Shown: positions 43,793 through 53,471 of the stretch, in pieces | Layout of the letters: every line of letters starts with the position of its first letter | Numbering within the stretch: the stretch's first letter is position 1 | NCBI GenBank assembly: GCA_963664635.1 | Contig: OY761542.1 | Span: 4,588,001-4,652,000, forward strand | Origin: VXNE01 sp963664635 | Lineage (GTDB): Bacteria > Pseudomonadota > Gammaproteobacteria > Pseudomonadales > Azotimanducaceae | Direction: 5' to 3' | DNA: 64,000 nt | Translations under genes and position numbers: made by a program | Notes under the pieces: generated by a model | Database searches by the model: none | What the model was told of the DNA's origin: nothing | The model's input: only the letters and a program-made list of their open reading frames with translations

Positions 43793-45685
43793 TCAGGTCT
43801 CCTGCGCCGGATCGCCGATGGGGCTCGGCCCTTCCGGCTGCTTCGCCGGCGGTTCCTCGACCCGCGGCGCGCGCGGTTTTGCCCCGGCCATGATGTCCTC
43901 GATCTGGTCGGGCGTCAGCGTCTCGTACTCAAGGAGCGCGTCGGCCATGCTGTGGAGCCTGTCCTCATGCTCGACCAGGATCGCCTTGGCGCGTGCGTAG
44001 CATTCCTCGACGATGCGCCGCACCTCGGCGTCGATGGCTTCGGCCGTAGCGCCCGAAATCGGCTTGGGCTTCATGCCGGCGGACATCCCCAGGAACACCT
44101 CGCCATCGTCTTCGTCGTACATGATGGGGCCGAGCTCCTCCGACAGCCCCCATTTCGTCACCATGTTGCGCGCGAGCTGGGTCGCCCGTTCGATGTCGTT
44201 GGCGGCTCCCGTCGTCACGCCGTCCTTGCCATTGATCATCTCTTCGGCGATGCGTCCGCCGAACAGGCTCGTGATCTGCGACAGGACGCTCTGCCGGCTG
44301 AGGCTGTAGCGGTCTTCTTCCGGCAGGAACATCGTCACGCCCAGGGCCCGTCCGCGGGGGACGATGGTCACCTTGTACAGCATGTCGTGCTCCGGCAGGG
44401 AGCGGCCGACGATGGCGTGTCCGGCTTCGTGGTAGGCCGTGTTGCGCTTCTCCTTGTCGGACATGACCATGGTCTTGCGCTCGGCGCCCATCATGATCTT
44501 GTCCTTGGCCTTCTCGAACTCGTCCATCATGACGAGCCGCTTGCCGGCCCGCGCCGCGAACAGGGCGGCTTCGTTGACGATGTTCTCGAGATCGGCGCCG
44601 GAGAACCCGGGCGTGCCGCGGGCGATGATGCCCGGATCGACGTCGTCCGACAGCGGGACGCGGCGCATGTGCACCTTGAGGATCTGCTCGCGGCCGCGAA
44701 TGTCCGGCAGCGGCACGACCACCTGACGGTCGAAGCGTCCCGGTCTTAGCAGCGCCTTGTCCAGCACGTCCGGCCGGTTGGTCGCGGCAATCACGATGAT
44801 GCCGTCGTTGGCCTCGAAGCCGTCCATTTCGACGAGCAACTGGTTGAGGGTCTGCTCGCGCTCGTCGTGACCGCCGCCGAGGCCGGCGCCCCGATGACGC
44901 CCCACGGCATCGATCTCGTCGATGAAGATGATGCAGGGCGCCTGCTTCTTCGCCTGCTCGAACATGTCGCGCACTCGGGAGGCTCCGACGCCGACGAACA
45001 TCTCGACGAAGTCCGAACCCGAGATCGAGAAGAACGGCACCTTCGCCTCGCCGGCGATGGCCCTGGCGAGCAGGGTCTTGCCCGTGCCGGGCGATCCCAC
45101 CATCAGGATCCCCCGGGGAATCCGGCCGCCGAGACGCTGAAACTTGCTCGGGTCGCGCAGGAACTCGACGAGTTCGCTGACGTCTTCCTTGGCTTCGTCC
45201 ACCCCGGCCACGTCGGCGAACGTCGTCTTGATCTGGTCCTCCGACAGGAGGCGGGCCTTGCTCTTGGCGAAGGCCATGGGTCCGCCGCGGCCTCCCGCGC
45301 CACCCTGCATCTGGCGCATGAACAGCATGAACACCGCGATGATGATGAGGATGGGGAAGCTCGCGACCAGCAACTGCCACCAGATGCTCGGTTCCTCTTC
45401 CTCCTTGCCCGTGATCGTCACCCCGTGGTTGTAGAGGTCGTCAGCCAGCTTCGGATCGGACATCGGCGGGCGGACGACCATGAACTCCTCGCCCGTCTTG
45501 CGCGTACCGAAGATGCGGGTGCGCTTCATGACCACGGCGTCGACGTCGTCCATGCGCACGTCTTCCAGGAAATCCGAATAATTGATCTCCGTGGGATCCG
45601 TCTTGACGTTGAAGTTCTGGAAGACCGTCAGCAGCACCGCCGCGACGATTAGCCAGAGCAGGAGGTTTTTTCCCATATCATTCAA
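43793..45685 (-). CDS. ftsH: ATP-dependent zinc metalloprotease FtsH
   Basis: 630 residues. It is a membrane-anchored AAA+ protease that degrades LpxC, sigma-32 and damaged membrane proteins. Two membrane segments (LLLWLIVAAVLLTVF; LLVASFPILIIIAVFMLFM) flank a periplasmic domain. The AAA+ domain has GSPGTGKT and IIFIDEIDAVG with the SRH region, and the protease site is HEAGHAIVG. The C terminus is proline-rich. ATG at 45685 or, closer to the usual start, the Met three codons on (MGKNLLLW). Band-7/NfeD genes at 16.7-18.1 kb could be functional partners. Confidence 0.97.
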   Translation of the reverse strand: MNDMGKNLLLWLIVAAVLLTVFQNFNVKTDPTEINYSDFLEDVRMDDVDAVVMKRTRIFGTRKTGEEFMVVRPPMSDPKLADDLYNHGVTITGKEEEEPSIWWQLLVASFPILIIIAVFMLFMRQMQGGAGGRGGPMAFAKSKARLLSEDQIKTTFADVAGVDEAKEDVSELVEFLRDPSKFQRLGGRIPRGILMVGSPGTGKTLLARAIAGEAKVPFFSISGSDFVEMFVGVGASRVRDMFEQAKKQAPCIIFIDEIDAVGRHRGAGLGGGHDEREQTLNQLLVEMDGFEANDGIIVIAATNRPDVLDKALLRPGRFDRQVVVPLPDIRGREQILKVHMRRVPLSDDVDPGIIARGTPGFSGADLENIVNEAALFAARAGKRLVMMDEFEKAKDKIMMGAERKTMVMSDKEKRNTAYHEAGHAIVGRSLPEHDMLYKVTIVPRGRALGVTMFLPEEDRYSLSRQSVLSQITSLFGGRIAEEMINGKDGVTTGAANDIERATQLARNMVTKWGLSEELGPIMYDEDDGEVFLGMSAGMKPKPISGATAEAIDAEVRRIVEECYARAKAILVEHEDRLHSMADALLEYETLTPDQIEDIMAGAKPRAPRVEEPPAKQPEGPSPIGDPAQET

Positions 45686-45721
45686 GAGCTTACCCTCAAT
45701 GTGCGGGTCCGCCGTAACGGC

Positions 45722-46333
45722 TCATTCTACTCCATATCTCGCGACCGCATAGACTTCGCGGGAGCCGCCCCGGGAGGCACGGGGCTTCGCGAAGGCCACC
45801 CGCCCGAAGCGGACGCGCATGTCGCCCGCCAAGGCGTCGAGTCCGTCGCCCTGGAAGACCTTCACGACGACCCGGCCGCCGGGCCTCAGCCACCGTTCCG
45901 CGAGATCGAGCGTGCATTCCGCCAACTCCATGCCCACGGCCTGATCGCGAACCCTGTTACCACTCATATTGGGGGCCATGTCCGACAATACAACATCGAA
46001 CGGTCGGCGCGCCGAGGGACCGGCCGTCGCGAGAATGCGCGCCCGCACCGACGCCTCCCGGGCGTCTCCCGACACGGTCAGGACCCCAGCGGGGACTTTG
46101 ACAAGCGGCAGGAGGTCGCACGCGACGACGAGGCGGCAGCGGGGCGCGAGGTACTCCGTCCAACCCCCCGGAGCCGCGCCGAGTTCGAGGGCGACCCTGG
46201 CCGCGCCCGTGAGCCGGAACCTGGCGTCGAGCTGCTCGAGCTTGAAGTAGGCCCGGGACACCGCACGGCCGGCGTACGGGTCGCGGCGCCGACGGTCCAG
46301 CCAGGCCGCACTCGATTTCGACCGGCGGGTCAT
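45722..46333 (-). CDS. rlmE: 23S rRNA 2'-O-ribose U2552 methyltransferase
   Basis: 203 residues from ATG 46333; GTG 46339 would add two. It methylates U2552 in the A-loop of 23S rRNA. The SAM-binding motif ALELGAAPGGWTEYL, VVACDLLPL, DVVLSDMAPNMSG and VVVKVFQGDG supply the K-D-K-E set with the final REVYAVA. It is transcribed with ftsH (36-bp gap) and divergently from yhbY. The 114-bp divergent gap must hold both promoters. Confidence 0.95.
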   Translation of the reverse strand: MTRRSKSSAAWLDRRRRDPYAGRAVSRAYFKLEQLDARFRLTGAARVALELGAAPGGWTEYLAPRCRLVVACDLLPLVKVPAGVLTVSGDAREASVRARILATAGPSARRPFDVVLSDMAPNMSGNRVRDQAVGMELAECTLDLAERWLRPGGRVVVKVFQGDGLDALAGDMRVRFGRVAFAKPRASRGGSREVYAVARYGVE

Positions 46334-46447
46334 CGGCACCCGATCACCGCGCCATCCGCTCGCAACGCCGCCTCACGCCGTGGCCACCCTCGGCTGCATG
46401 TAACATCTCCTTATAGCGCAACCATCGATTCAAGTCCCATACCCGGC

Positions 46448-46741
46448 ATGGACATCAAGCAGCTGCGCGGGATCGCGCATCACCTCGAGCCGATCGTCGC
46501 GATCGGCGAGAACGGCGCCACGGACAGCACCGCCAACGAACTCGAGCGGGCGCTGACCGACCACGAACTGGTCAAGGTCCGCCTGCACATCGACGACCGT
46601 GCCGCACGGGGCGCCGCCATCGAAGACCTGCGCACACGCACCGGAGCCACCCTGGTGCAGCGCATCGGCAAGGTGGCCGTCCTCTACCGGGTCAACCCGG
46701 AAGCCAGGCCGGCACTCTCCAACGTGTCGCGGTACCGGTAG
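46448..46741 (+). CDS. yhbY: CRM-domain RNA-binding protein YhbY
   Basis: 97 residues. It is a single CRM domain that binds pre-50S ribosomal particles. KQLRGIAHHLEPIVAIGENG contains a GxxG-like loop, and LERALTDHELVKVRLHIDD and GATLVQRIGKVAVLYR complete the fold. ATG at 46448. It is divergent from rlmE, as in E. coli. The TAG stop (46739-46741) directly adjoins IS110 copy B and formed part of a GTAG REP before insertion. Confidence 0.95.
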   Translation: MDIKQLRGIAHHLEPIVAIGENGATDSTANELERALTDHELVKVRLHIDDRAARGAAIEDLRTRTGATLVQRIGKVAVLYRVNPEARPALSNVSRYR

Positions 46742-46950
46742 GACTGTTCACCTTTCTGCAAGTCTTATTTTGGCTCGGTTTTTCCGGCCTGGTTCGCGGC
46801 GTTGCCTCCCACGTCTTGTGGCCGCGGGGGCGATGCGCTGCTGTGGCACGCGGCGTGCGAGTCGCGGTGCGTTCGGCCAGGACGTGCGCGCGCTGCGCCT
46901 CGCGCTTCGGCCGCTACGCGTCCTGCGCCGCGAGGCGCAGCGCGCGCCGT

Positions 46951-48201
46951 TCATGGTTGGACGCACCGGGGTTCGTACAGCGTGCCGTCGCGCAGCATTG
47001 CGCAGGCGATCCGCAGCAGGCCGTCGGCCACCGAGCGCAAGGCGCGGTGGTGGCCGTGGCCGCGTGCCCGCAACGCGCGGTACTTCGCGTCGCAACCGGC
47101 GTCGCGCTGGACCGCGACACGCGCCCAGTGCTGGACCATGTCGCGCAGCCGACCGTGCACCGCCAAGCGCCGCGTGACGATGCGCATGCGCCCGGACTGC
47201 CGGGTGACCGGCGCCGTCCCGCACAGGCAGCGCAGCGCCTGGTAGTCACGCCGGCCGAGGACATCGCCCGCCTCCGCGAGCAGGGTCGACAGCACGCTCG
47301 GGCCGATGCCGGTGATGGAGCGCAGGATGGTCGCGTCGCGCGGCGTCCCGTCCGTCGTCGATGGCGTGTCACTGCCAGGGTCCGCGCCGCCGAGTTCGCC
47401 CAGCAGCGCGTCAATGCGCGCCTCGGCCTCGGCCAACTGCCCGGCGACCAGCGCCAGCCGCTTTGTCAGCAGGCGCGCATGCGTCTCGGCGGCGGTCGCC
47501 GCCGCGGGCTCGATGTCCGGCGCCCGCTCGGTCAGCCGGGCCTTCAGCGACGCAGCGTCGAAGCGGCGGATGCGGTGCTTCCGCAACAGCTTCTCGTACG
47601 TCGACACGCGCGTGCGGCGCGCCGCCGCCGGCGTCGGCACGCGCTGCCACAGCGCCTGCGCCCAGGCTGCCGACAGGTCGTCGCCGACCAGCTGGTGGAA
47701 CGCCGGGTAGTAGCGCCACAGCATCTCGTGCATGCGGTTCAGCAGCCGCGTCCGCTCGCCCATGAGCTCCTCGCGGATGCGCGTCCACGCGCGCAGTTCG
47801 ACGAGCTGCGGATCCAGCGTCGCCACCCGGCGCAGGCAGTGCGGGTCCGTGCGTAGCGCCGAGGCCAGCACCCGCGCGTCCAGACGATCGTCCTTGGCGC
47901 CCGCCGGCGAGTACCGGTCGCGGAACCGGTCCAGCTGCTTCGGGTTGATCGAGTGCACCGCCAGACCGTACGCCAGCAGGCTCTCCACCACCGGGCCGCG
48001 CGGCGTCTCGATCGCCACGCCCACCGTCGCCGGCGGCACCCCGCCGGCCGTCTCCACGATCCACGACGCCATCATGCAAAGACCCGGTCCGCCGTGCGCG
48101 AACACGCGCTCGCCGCGCACCGCGCCGTCGCCGTCAAGCACGCACACCTGGTGGTTCTGCGACGCCCAGTCCACACCAACGTACCAGTTCAGTTCCGACA
48201 T
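46951..48201 (-). CDS. IS110-family DEDD transposase, copy B
   Basis: 416 residues, nearly identical to the copy A protein. DEDD residues lie at 11, 65 and about 104-108, and the C-terminal transposase-20 domain contains the TAPVTRQSGR serine motif. ATG at 48201 follows GGAGGCGGGACG, which gives a good ribosome site; in copy A this upstream stretch is separated by the nested element. It needs the bridge RNA encoded just upstream (48237-48410). Confidence 0.94.
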   Translation of the reverse strand: MSELNWYVGVDWASQNHQVCVLDGDGAVRGERVFAHGGPGLCMMASWIVETAGGVPPATVGVAIETPRGPVVESLLAYGLAVHSINPKQLDRFRDRYSPAGAKDDRLDARVLASALRTDPHCLRRVATLDPQLVELRAWTRIREELMGERTRLLNRMHEMLWRYYPAFHQLVGDDLSAAWAQALWQRVPTPAAARRTRVSTYEKLLRKHRIRRFDAASLKARLTERAPDIEPAAATAAETHARLLTKRLALVAGQLAEAEARIDALLGELGGADPGSDTPSTTDGTPRDATILRSITGIGPSVLSTLLAEAGDVLGRRDYQALRCLCGTAPVTRQSGRMRIVTRRLAVHGRLRDMVQHWARVAVQRDAGCDAKYRALRARGHGHHRALRSVADGLLRIACAMLRDGTLYEPRCVQP

Positions 48202-48236
48202 CGTCCCGCCTCCCGGTTGCTTGCCCGTTCACGGCG

Positions 48237-48410
48237 TGCCACGATCCCTGCCTGTCCCTGTACCGGCGCTCGGGGCGCAGACTGTTCACTGGGCATCGAT
48301 CGTGGCGGAACTGCCGGGGCACAGGTCCTACAGTGGTGCTCTCGGCACAAGGGGCGACCGGTCGCTCCCGGCAGTTCTGCCCGCTCCACGCCTTCGGCAC
48401 GGAGCACTGG
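48237..48410 (-). ncRNA. Predicted IS110 bridge RNA (copy B)
   Basis: Same two stem-loops as in copy A, on the minus strand. The target-loop guides GGTCGCCCCT (complement of 48350-48359) and CTGTAG (complement of 48328-48333) and the donor-loop guides GTGAACAGTC (complement of 48280-48289) and GGTACAG (complement of 48258-48264) are all conserved. The target guide matches the actual flank at 48420-48429 in all ten bases. Ends are estimates. Confidence 0.8.
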
Positions 48411-48465
48411 GAAGGGTACAGGGGCGACCCTCGTGGTCGCCCATCCCCTTTCCCGCAACCGCGAT

Positions 48466-48939
48466 CTACACGTGCTCCACGCCGTCGATGACGTACTCCC
48501 GCTCTCCGCTCGGGGTCGCCACCACCACCGGGTCGCCTTCCGACTTGCCGATCATCGCCCGGGCGATGGGTGACATGAGCGAGATCTTCCCGACGGCGAG
48601 GTCCGCCTCGTCCTCGCCGACGATCTGGTAGCGCACGGCCTCGCCGCTGTCACCGTCCTCCAGCGTCACGGTGGCGCCGAAGACCACCCTCCCGGTGTGG
48701 CCGATGCGCGTGATGTCGATGACCTGGGCATCCGCCAGTTTGCGCTCGATCTCCCCGATGCGTCCCTCGATGAATCCCTGCTGCTCCTTCGCCGCGTGGT
48801 ACTCGGCGTTCTCGCGCAGGTCGCCGTGGGCGCGCGCGGCCGCGATCTCGCGCACGATGTTCGGGCGGGCGACCTGTTTCAGCCCCGTCAGCTCCTCCCG
48901 TAGCCGACGCTCGCCCTGCACGGTCATCGGGGTCGTCAT
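48466..48939 (-). CDS. greA: Transcription elongation factor GreA
   Basis: 157 residues. It rescues backtracked RNA polymerase by stimulating transcript cleavage. The N-terminal coiled coil contains the acidic tip DLRENAEYHAAKEQQ, and the C-terminal FKBP-like domain reads FGATVTLEDGDSGEAVRYQIVGEDEAD then SPIARAMIGKSEGD. ATG at 48939 overlaps the carB TGA (ATGA), so greA is translated with carB, a conserved pairing. Confidence 0.97.
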   Translation of the reverse strand: MTTPMTVQGERRLREELTGLKQVARPNIVREIAAARAHGDLRENAEYHAAKEQQGFIEGRIGEIERKLADAQVIDITRIGHTGRVVFGATVTLEDGDSGEAVRYQIVGEDEADLAVGKISLMSPIARAMIGKSEGDPVVVATPSGEREYVIDGVEHV

Positions 48940-51900
48940 GACGGCGTCGCCGCCCCGGCCGCGCGCCCGGTAGCGCGGTGCAGGTCCTGCAGTCTCCGAA
49001 CCCGGTTCGCCGCACCGTGCCGCATCGCGATGCAGAACGCCTCCCCTCCCGCGAGCGTGGTCGTGTAGCACACCTTGTGCAGCAGCGCGAGCTTGCGGAT
49101 GACCGACGAGTCCGCGATGGACTGGCGGCCCTCGGTGGTATTCACGATCAGGTCGACCTTCTCGTTCTTCATCATGTCGGTAACGTCCGGGCGACCCTCG
49201 GTCACCTTGTTGACCAAGCGGCACGGAACGCCGGCCTCCCGTAGCGTCCGCGCGGTGCCGCGCGTCGCCGAGATCTCGAAGCCGAGTTCCCGGAGCTCCC
49301 GCCCGATCGCGCCGACGAAGGGGCGGTCCGACGTCTTCACGCTGACGAACGCCTTGCCGCCCTGCGGCAGCGTTTCGCCAGCGGCCAGGGAAGCCTTGGC
49401 GAACGCTTCCGCGAAGGACTCGCCGACCCCCATCACTTCGCCCGTCGACTTCATCTCGGGACCGAGGATGGGATCCACTCCGGGGAACTTCGCAAAGGGG
49501 AACACCGACTCCTTGACCCCATAGTACGACGGCACGATCTCCTCCGTGATGCCCTGGGTCTCCAGGGACACGCCGGCCATGCACCGCGCCGCGATCTTGG
49601 CGAACGACACGCCGATGCACTTGGACACGAACGGTACGGTCCGCGACGCGCGGGGATTGACCTCCAGCAGGTACACCGCCCCGTCCTGGACGGCGAGCTG
49701 CGCGTTCATGAGCCCCACCACGCCGAGTTCGAGCGCGATGGCGCTCACCTGGCGGCGGATCTCGTCCTGGACCGCGTCTTCGAGCCGGAACGGGGGCAAC
49801 GAGCAGGCCGAGTCCCCGGAGTGCACGCCGGCCTGCTCGATGTGCTGCATGATCGACCCGATCACCACGCGCTCGCCGTCGCAGACCGCGTCGACGTCGA
49901 CCTCCACCGCCTGGTCGAGAAAGCGGTCCAGCAGGACCGGCGCGGAGTGCGAGACGGCGAAGGCGTTGCCCAGGTAGCGCCGCAGTTCGACCTCCGAGTA
50001 CACGATCTCCATCGCGCGGCCGCCCAGCACGTAGGACGGGCGCACCACAATGGGAAAGCCGATCTCCCGGGCCGCGTCGAGGCCCTCGGGCAGGCTCTCC
50101 ACCGTCTTGTTGGAAGGCTGTTTGAGCCCAAGCTTGTCCACGACCGCCTGGAACCGCTGCCGGTCCTCCGCGCGGTCGATCGCGTCCGGCGGCGTGCCGA
50201 TGATCGGCACCCCGGCCGCATGCAGCCGGTCGGCCAGCTTGAGCGGGGTCTGCCCGCCGAACTGCACGATGAGGCCCGCGGGCCGCTCGACATCGACGAT
50301 CGCGAGCACGTCCTCCAGCGTGACCGGCTCGAAATACAGGCGGTCGGAGGTGTCGTAGTCAGTCGACACCGTCTCCGGATTGCAGTTGACCATGATGGTC
50401 TCGAAGCCGTCCTCGCGCATCGCCAGGGCGGCGTGGACGCAGCAGTAGTCGAACTCGATCCCCTGCCCGATGCGGTTCGGCCCGCCTCCCAGGACCATGA
50501 TCTTGCGCGCGTCCGTGGGTTCCGCCTCGCACTCCTCCTCGTACGTGGAGTAGAGATAGGCCGTGCTGGCGGGAAACTCCGCGGCGCAGGTATCGACGCG
50601 CTTGAAGGCCGGCTTCACGCCCAAGCCGAGGCGCCGCTCGCGGACGGCGTCCTCCCCGCAACCGGCCAGCTCCGCCAGCCGCTCGTCGGAGAAGCCGTCG
50701 CGCTTGAGCCGCCACAGTTCTTTCGCGGTCAGGTCGTCGAGGGACGTTACGCGCGCCTCGCTCGCCACGAGGTCCTCGATCTGTGCGAGGAACCAGGGAT
50801 CGATGTCGGTCGCATCGTACACGTCCTGCACGGTCGCCCCGCCCCGGAACGCATCGGCGACGTACCAGATGCGGTCTCCGCCCGGCCTCGACAGCTCCCG
50901 CACGAGGCGCCGCTCGCGCGCTTCCTCCGTATCGCCCGAGAGGATCGGATTGAGGCCGGTCATGCCCGTCTCCAGGCCCCGAAGCGCCTTCTGGAAGGAT
51001 TCCTTGAAGGTCCGGCCGATGGCCATCACCTCGCCGACGGACTTCATCTGCGTGGTGATGCGGTCCGAGACCTGGGGGAACTTCTCGAACGTGAAGCGCG
51101 GCACCTTCGTGACCACGTAGTCGATCGCGGGCTCGAACGACGCCGGCGTCACGCCGGTGATGTCGTTGACGAGTTCGTCGAGGGTGTAGCCGACGGCGAG
51201 CTTCGCCGCGACCTTGGCGATGGGAAAGCCAGTCGCCTTCGACGCCAGCGCGGACGAGCGCGACACGCGGGGGTTCATCTCGATCACGACCATGCGCCCG
51301 GTCCGCGGATCGACGGCGAACTGCACGTTCGAGCCGCCGGTCTCCACGCCGATCTCGCGGAGCACGGCGATGGAGGCGTTGCGCAGCCGCTGGTACTCCT
51401 TGTCCGTCAGGGTCTGCGCCGGGGCGACGGTGATCGAGTCTCCCGTGTGCACGCCCATCGGGTCCACGTTCTCGATCGAGCATACGATGATGCAGTTGTC
51501 CCGCTGGTCGCGGACCACCTCCATCTCGAACTCCTTCCAGCCGAGCAGGGACTCGTCGATCAGCAGTTCGCTGGTCGGCGAGAGATCGAGCCCCCTGGCG
51601 CAGATCTCCAGGAACTCCTCGCGGTTGTAGGCCACGCCGCCACCGCTCCCGCCGAGCGTGAAGGACGGGCGGATGATGCACGGGAAGCCGAGACGGCTCT
51701 GGACCTGCTGCGCCTCCTCGATGCTGTGGGCGATGGCCGAGCGCGGCGTCTCGAGCCCGATGCGCCGCATCGCGGCGATGAAACGCTCGCGATCCTCCGC
51801 CTTGTCGATGGCGTCCTGGCTCGCGCCGATGAGTTCCACGCCGTGGGCCTCCAGCACGCCTTCCCGCACCAGGTCCAGGGCGCAGTTCAGCGCCGTCTGC

Positions 51901-52175
51901 CCACCCATGGTCGGCAGCAGGGCGTCGGGCTTCTCGGCCTCGATGATGCGGGCGACCGTGCGCCACTCCACCGGCTCGATGTAGGTCGAGTGGGCCATGG
52001 ACGGGTCCGTCATGATGGTCGCCGGGTTCGAGTTGACGAGCACCACGCGGTAGCCCTCGTCCCCGAGCGCCTTGCATGCCTGGGCGCCCGAGTAGTCGAA
52101 CTCGCACGCCTGCCCGATGACGATGGGCCCCGCGCCGAGGATCAGGACGGAATGGAGGTCGTCACGCCGGGGCAT
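48936..52175 (-). CDS. carB: Carbamoyl phosphate synthetase, large subunit
   Basis: 1079 residues from ATG 52175 (MPRRDDLHSVLILGAGP), the standard start; it overlaps the carA stop by 14 bases. It makes carbamoyl phosphate for arginine and pyrimidines. Two homologous ATP-grasp halves are visible (IGQACEFDYSGAQACK with PSFTLGGSGGG; IGQGIEFDYCCVHAA with PSYVLGGRAME), followed by the C-terminal MGS-like regulatory domain (AFVSVKTSDRPFVGAIGREL), where UMP or ornithine act in relatives. Confidence 0.98.
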   Translation of the reverse strand: MPRRDDLHSVLILGAGPIVIGQACEFDYSGAQACKALGDEGYRVVLVNSNPATIMTDPSMAHSTYIEPVEWRTVARIIEAEKPDALLPTMGGQTALNCALDLVREGVLEAHGVELIGASQDAIDKAEDRERFIAAMRRIGLETPRSAIAHSIEEAQQVQSRLGFPCIIRPSFTLGGSGGGVAYNREEFLEICARGLDLSPTSELLIDESLLGWKEFEMEVVRDQRDNCIIVCSIENVDPMGVHTGDSITVAPAQTLTDKEYQRLRNASIAVLREIGVETGGSNVQFAVDPRTGRMVVIEMNPRVSRSSALASKATGFPIAKVAAKLAVGYTLDELVNDITGVTPASFEPAIDYVVTKVPRFTFEKFPQVSDRITTQMKSVGEVMAIGRTFKESFQKALRGLETGMTGLNPILSGDTEEARERRLVRELSRPGGDRIWYVADAFRGGATVQDVYDATDIDPWFLAQIEDLVASEARVTSLDDLTAKELWRLKRDGFSDERLAELAGCGEDAVRERRLGLGVKPAFKRVDTCAAEFPASTAYLYSTYEEECEAEPTDARKIMVLGGGPNRIGQGIEFDYCCVHAALAMREDGFETIMVNCNPETVSTDYDTSDRLYFEPVTLEDVLAIVDVERPAGLIVQFGGQTPLKLADRLHAAGVPIIGTPPDAIDRAEDRQRFQAVVDKLGLKQPSNKTVESLPEGLDAAREIGFPIVVRPSYVLGGRAMEIVYSEVELRRYLGNAFAVSHSAPVLLDRFLDQAVEVDVDAVCDGERVVIGSIMQHIEQAGVHSGDSACSLPPFRLEDAVQDEIRRQVSAIALELGVVGLMNAQLAVQDGAVYLLEVNPRASRTVPFVSKCIGVSFAKIAARCMAGVSLETQGITEEIVPSYYGVKESVFPFAKFPGVDPILGPEMKSTGEVMGVGESFAEAFAKASLAAGETLPQGGKAFVSVKTSDRPFVGAIGRELRELGFEISATRGTARTLREAGVPCRLVNKVTEGRPDVTDMMKNEKVDLIVNTTEGRQSIADSSVIRKLALLHKVCYTTTLAGGEAFCIAMRHGAANRVRRLQDLHRATGRAAGAATPS

Positions 52176-53310
52176 GGCCGCCCCGCGCCTGGCGCCTCTC
52201 GTCCATGAACGCGACGAAGGCGTCGAAAAGATACCGGCAGTCCTGCGGTCCGGGACTCGCCTCGGGGTGTCCCTGGAAACCGAACGCCGGCCGGTCCGTG
52301 CGCCGGAGCCCCTGCAGCGTGCCATCGAACAGGGAGACGTGGGTAGCCTCCAGATGGTCCGGCAGGCTGGCCCCATCCACGGCGAAGCCATGGTTCTGGC
52401 TCGTGATCACCACCTGCCCCGTACGCAGGTCCCGCACGGGATGGTTGGCGCCGTGATGTCCGTGCGGCATCTTGACGGTCCGCGCCCCGCTCGCGAGTCC
52501 CAGCAACTGGTGCCCGAGGCAGATACCGAACACGGGCACCTCCGCGTCGACGATCTCGCGAATCGCAGCGATGGCGTAGTCGCACGGGTCCGGGTCGCCG
52601 GGACCGTTCGAGAGGAAGACCCCGTCGGGCTCCATGGCGAGCGCCTGCCCGGCCGGCGTGCGCGCCGGCACGAGCGTGACGGCGCAGCCGAGGTCGGCCA
52701 GCAGGCGCAGGATGTTGCGTTTCACGCCGAAGTCGTACGCCACGACCTGGTACCGCGCCGGAGGCGGCTCCTGGTAGCCGGCGTCGTCGCGCCAGCCGCC
52801 TTCCCGCCAGACGAGGCAGTCCTTGCGGCTCACGACCTGGGCGAGATCCATCCCCGCAAGCCCGGGGAACGCCCGGGCATTCGCGATCGCCGCTTCCGCC
52901 GAGGCATCCGCGCCGGCCATGATGCAGCCCCCAAGGGCTCCCTGCTCCCGGATGAGCCGTGTCAGATGGCGCGTATCGATGTCGGCGATGGCGACGACGC
53001 CCCGGTCCTCCAGGAACTCGGGTAGCGTCTGGGCCGCCCGCCAGCTACTCGTCCGCAACGGCAGGTCGCGGATCACGAGACCCTCGGCCCACACCGAGTC
53101 CGACTCGACATCCTCCGGATTCGCGCCGGTGTTGCCGATGTGCGGGTAGGTGAGGGTGACGATCTGACGGGCGTAGGAGGGGTCGGTGAGAATCTCCTGA
53201 TAGCCGGTCATGGCCGTGTTGAAAACGACCTCGCCGACGGCAACTCCGGGCGACCCGATGGAGCTGCCGCGAAATACGCTACCGTCCTCCAGCGCGAGTA
53301 TCGCGGTCAA
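52162..53310 (-). CDS. carA: Carbamoyl phosphate synthetase, small (glutaminase) subunit
   Basis: 382 residues. It releases ammonia from glutamine for CarB. The N-terminal domain includes GEVVFNTAMTGYQEILTDPSY, and the class I amidotransferase has the nucleophile in VFGICLGHQLLG and the His-Glu in FQGHPEASPGP. The start is TTG 53310 (MTAILALEDGS) with AGGG upstream; no ATG is in frame. It is the first gene of carA-carB-greA, preceded by a terminator-like hairpin 17 bp upstream. Confidence 0.97.
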   Translation of the reverse strand: MTAILALEDGSVFRGSSIGSPGVAVGEVVFNTAMTGYQEILTDPSYARQIVTLTYPHIGNTGANPEDVESDSVWAEGLVIRDLPLRTSSWRAAQTLPEFLEDRGVVAIADIDTRHLTRLIREQGALGGCIMAGADASAEAAIANARAFPGLAGMDLAQVVSRKDCLVWREGGWRDDAGYQEPPPARYQVVAYDFGVKRNILRLLADLGCAVTLVPARTPAGQALAMEPDGVFLSNGPGDPDPCDYAIAAIREIVDAEVPVFGICLGHQLLGLASGARTVKMPHGHHGANHPVRDLRTGQVVITSQNHGFAVDGASLPDHLEATHVSLFDGTLQGLRRTDRPAFGFQGHPEASPGPQDCRYLFDAFVAFMDERRQARGGHAPA

Positions 53311-53326
53311 TCAGTCATCCCTAGTA

Positions 53327-53356
53327 CAAAAAAGCCGTCGGCGACGACTCGACGGC
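53327..53356 (-). terminator. Intrinsic terminator/attenuator just upstream of carA
   Basis: On the minus strand GCCGTCG (complement of 53350-53356), a 9-base loop, CGACGGC (complement of 53334-53340), then six T. It lies 17 bp before the carA start, so any transcript into carA must pass it. No convincing leader peptide was found, so the controlling signal is unknown. Confidence 0.7.
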
Positions 53357-53471
53357 TGGCCGGCAGTTTACGAAAGCGGGCGCGTTGCGGCAACACGCGA
53401 TCGGTCAGGGGTAGGTCAGGTGTGGGCTCCCGGGGTCATGACTTGACCGTGAGTGAGGCGTAACGCCAGCT

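Larger units (their letters stand above)
46742..48421 (-). mobile_element. IS110-family element, copy B (intact)
   Basis: 1680 bp between an AG dinucleotide (CT on the element strand) at 46740-46741 and another at 48420-48421. The right end GACTGTTCAC (46742-46751, complement GTGAACAGTC) touches the yhbY stop codon, and the left end GGTACAG is at 48415-48421. The transposase gene, the left-end bridge RNA and both ends are uninterrupted, so this copy could be active. It served as the reference to define copy A and the ISKra4 insertion. Confidence 0.92.
46738..48442 (+). repeat. GTAG REP split by IS110 copy B
   Basis: GTAG (46738-46741) and, beyond the element, GGGCGACC (48422-48429), loop CTCGT, GGTCGCCC (48435-48442). 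Joined, they form a 25-bp GTAG palindrome with 8-bp perfect arms directly at the yhbY stop. This is the same class as the REP split by copy A. Confidence 0.75.

Noticed and set aside
53357..53470. Short leader peptide before carA (ATG, seven codons)
   Set aside because: No ribosome site and no arginine or pyrimidine-responsive codon pattern; too short to support.
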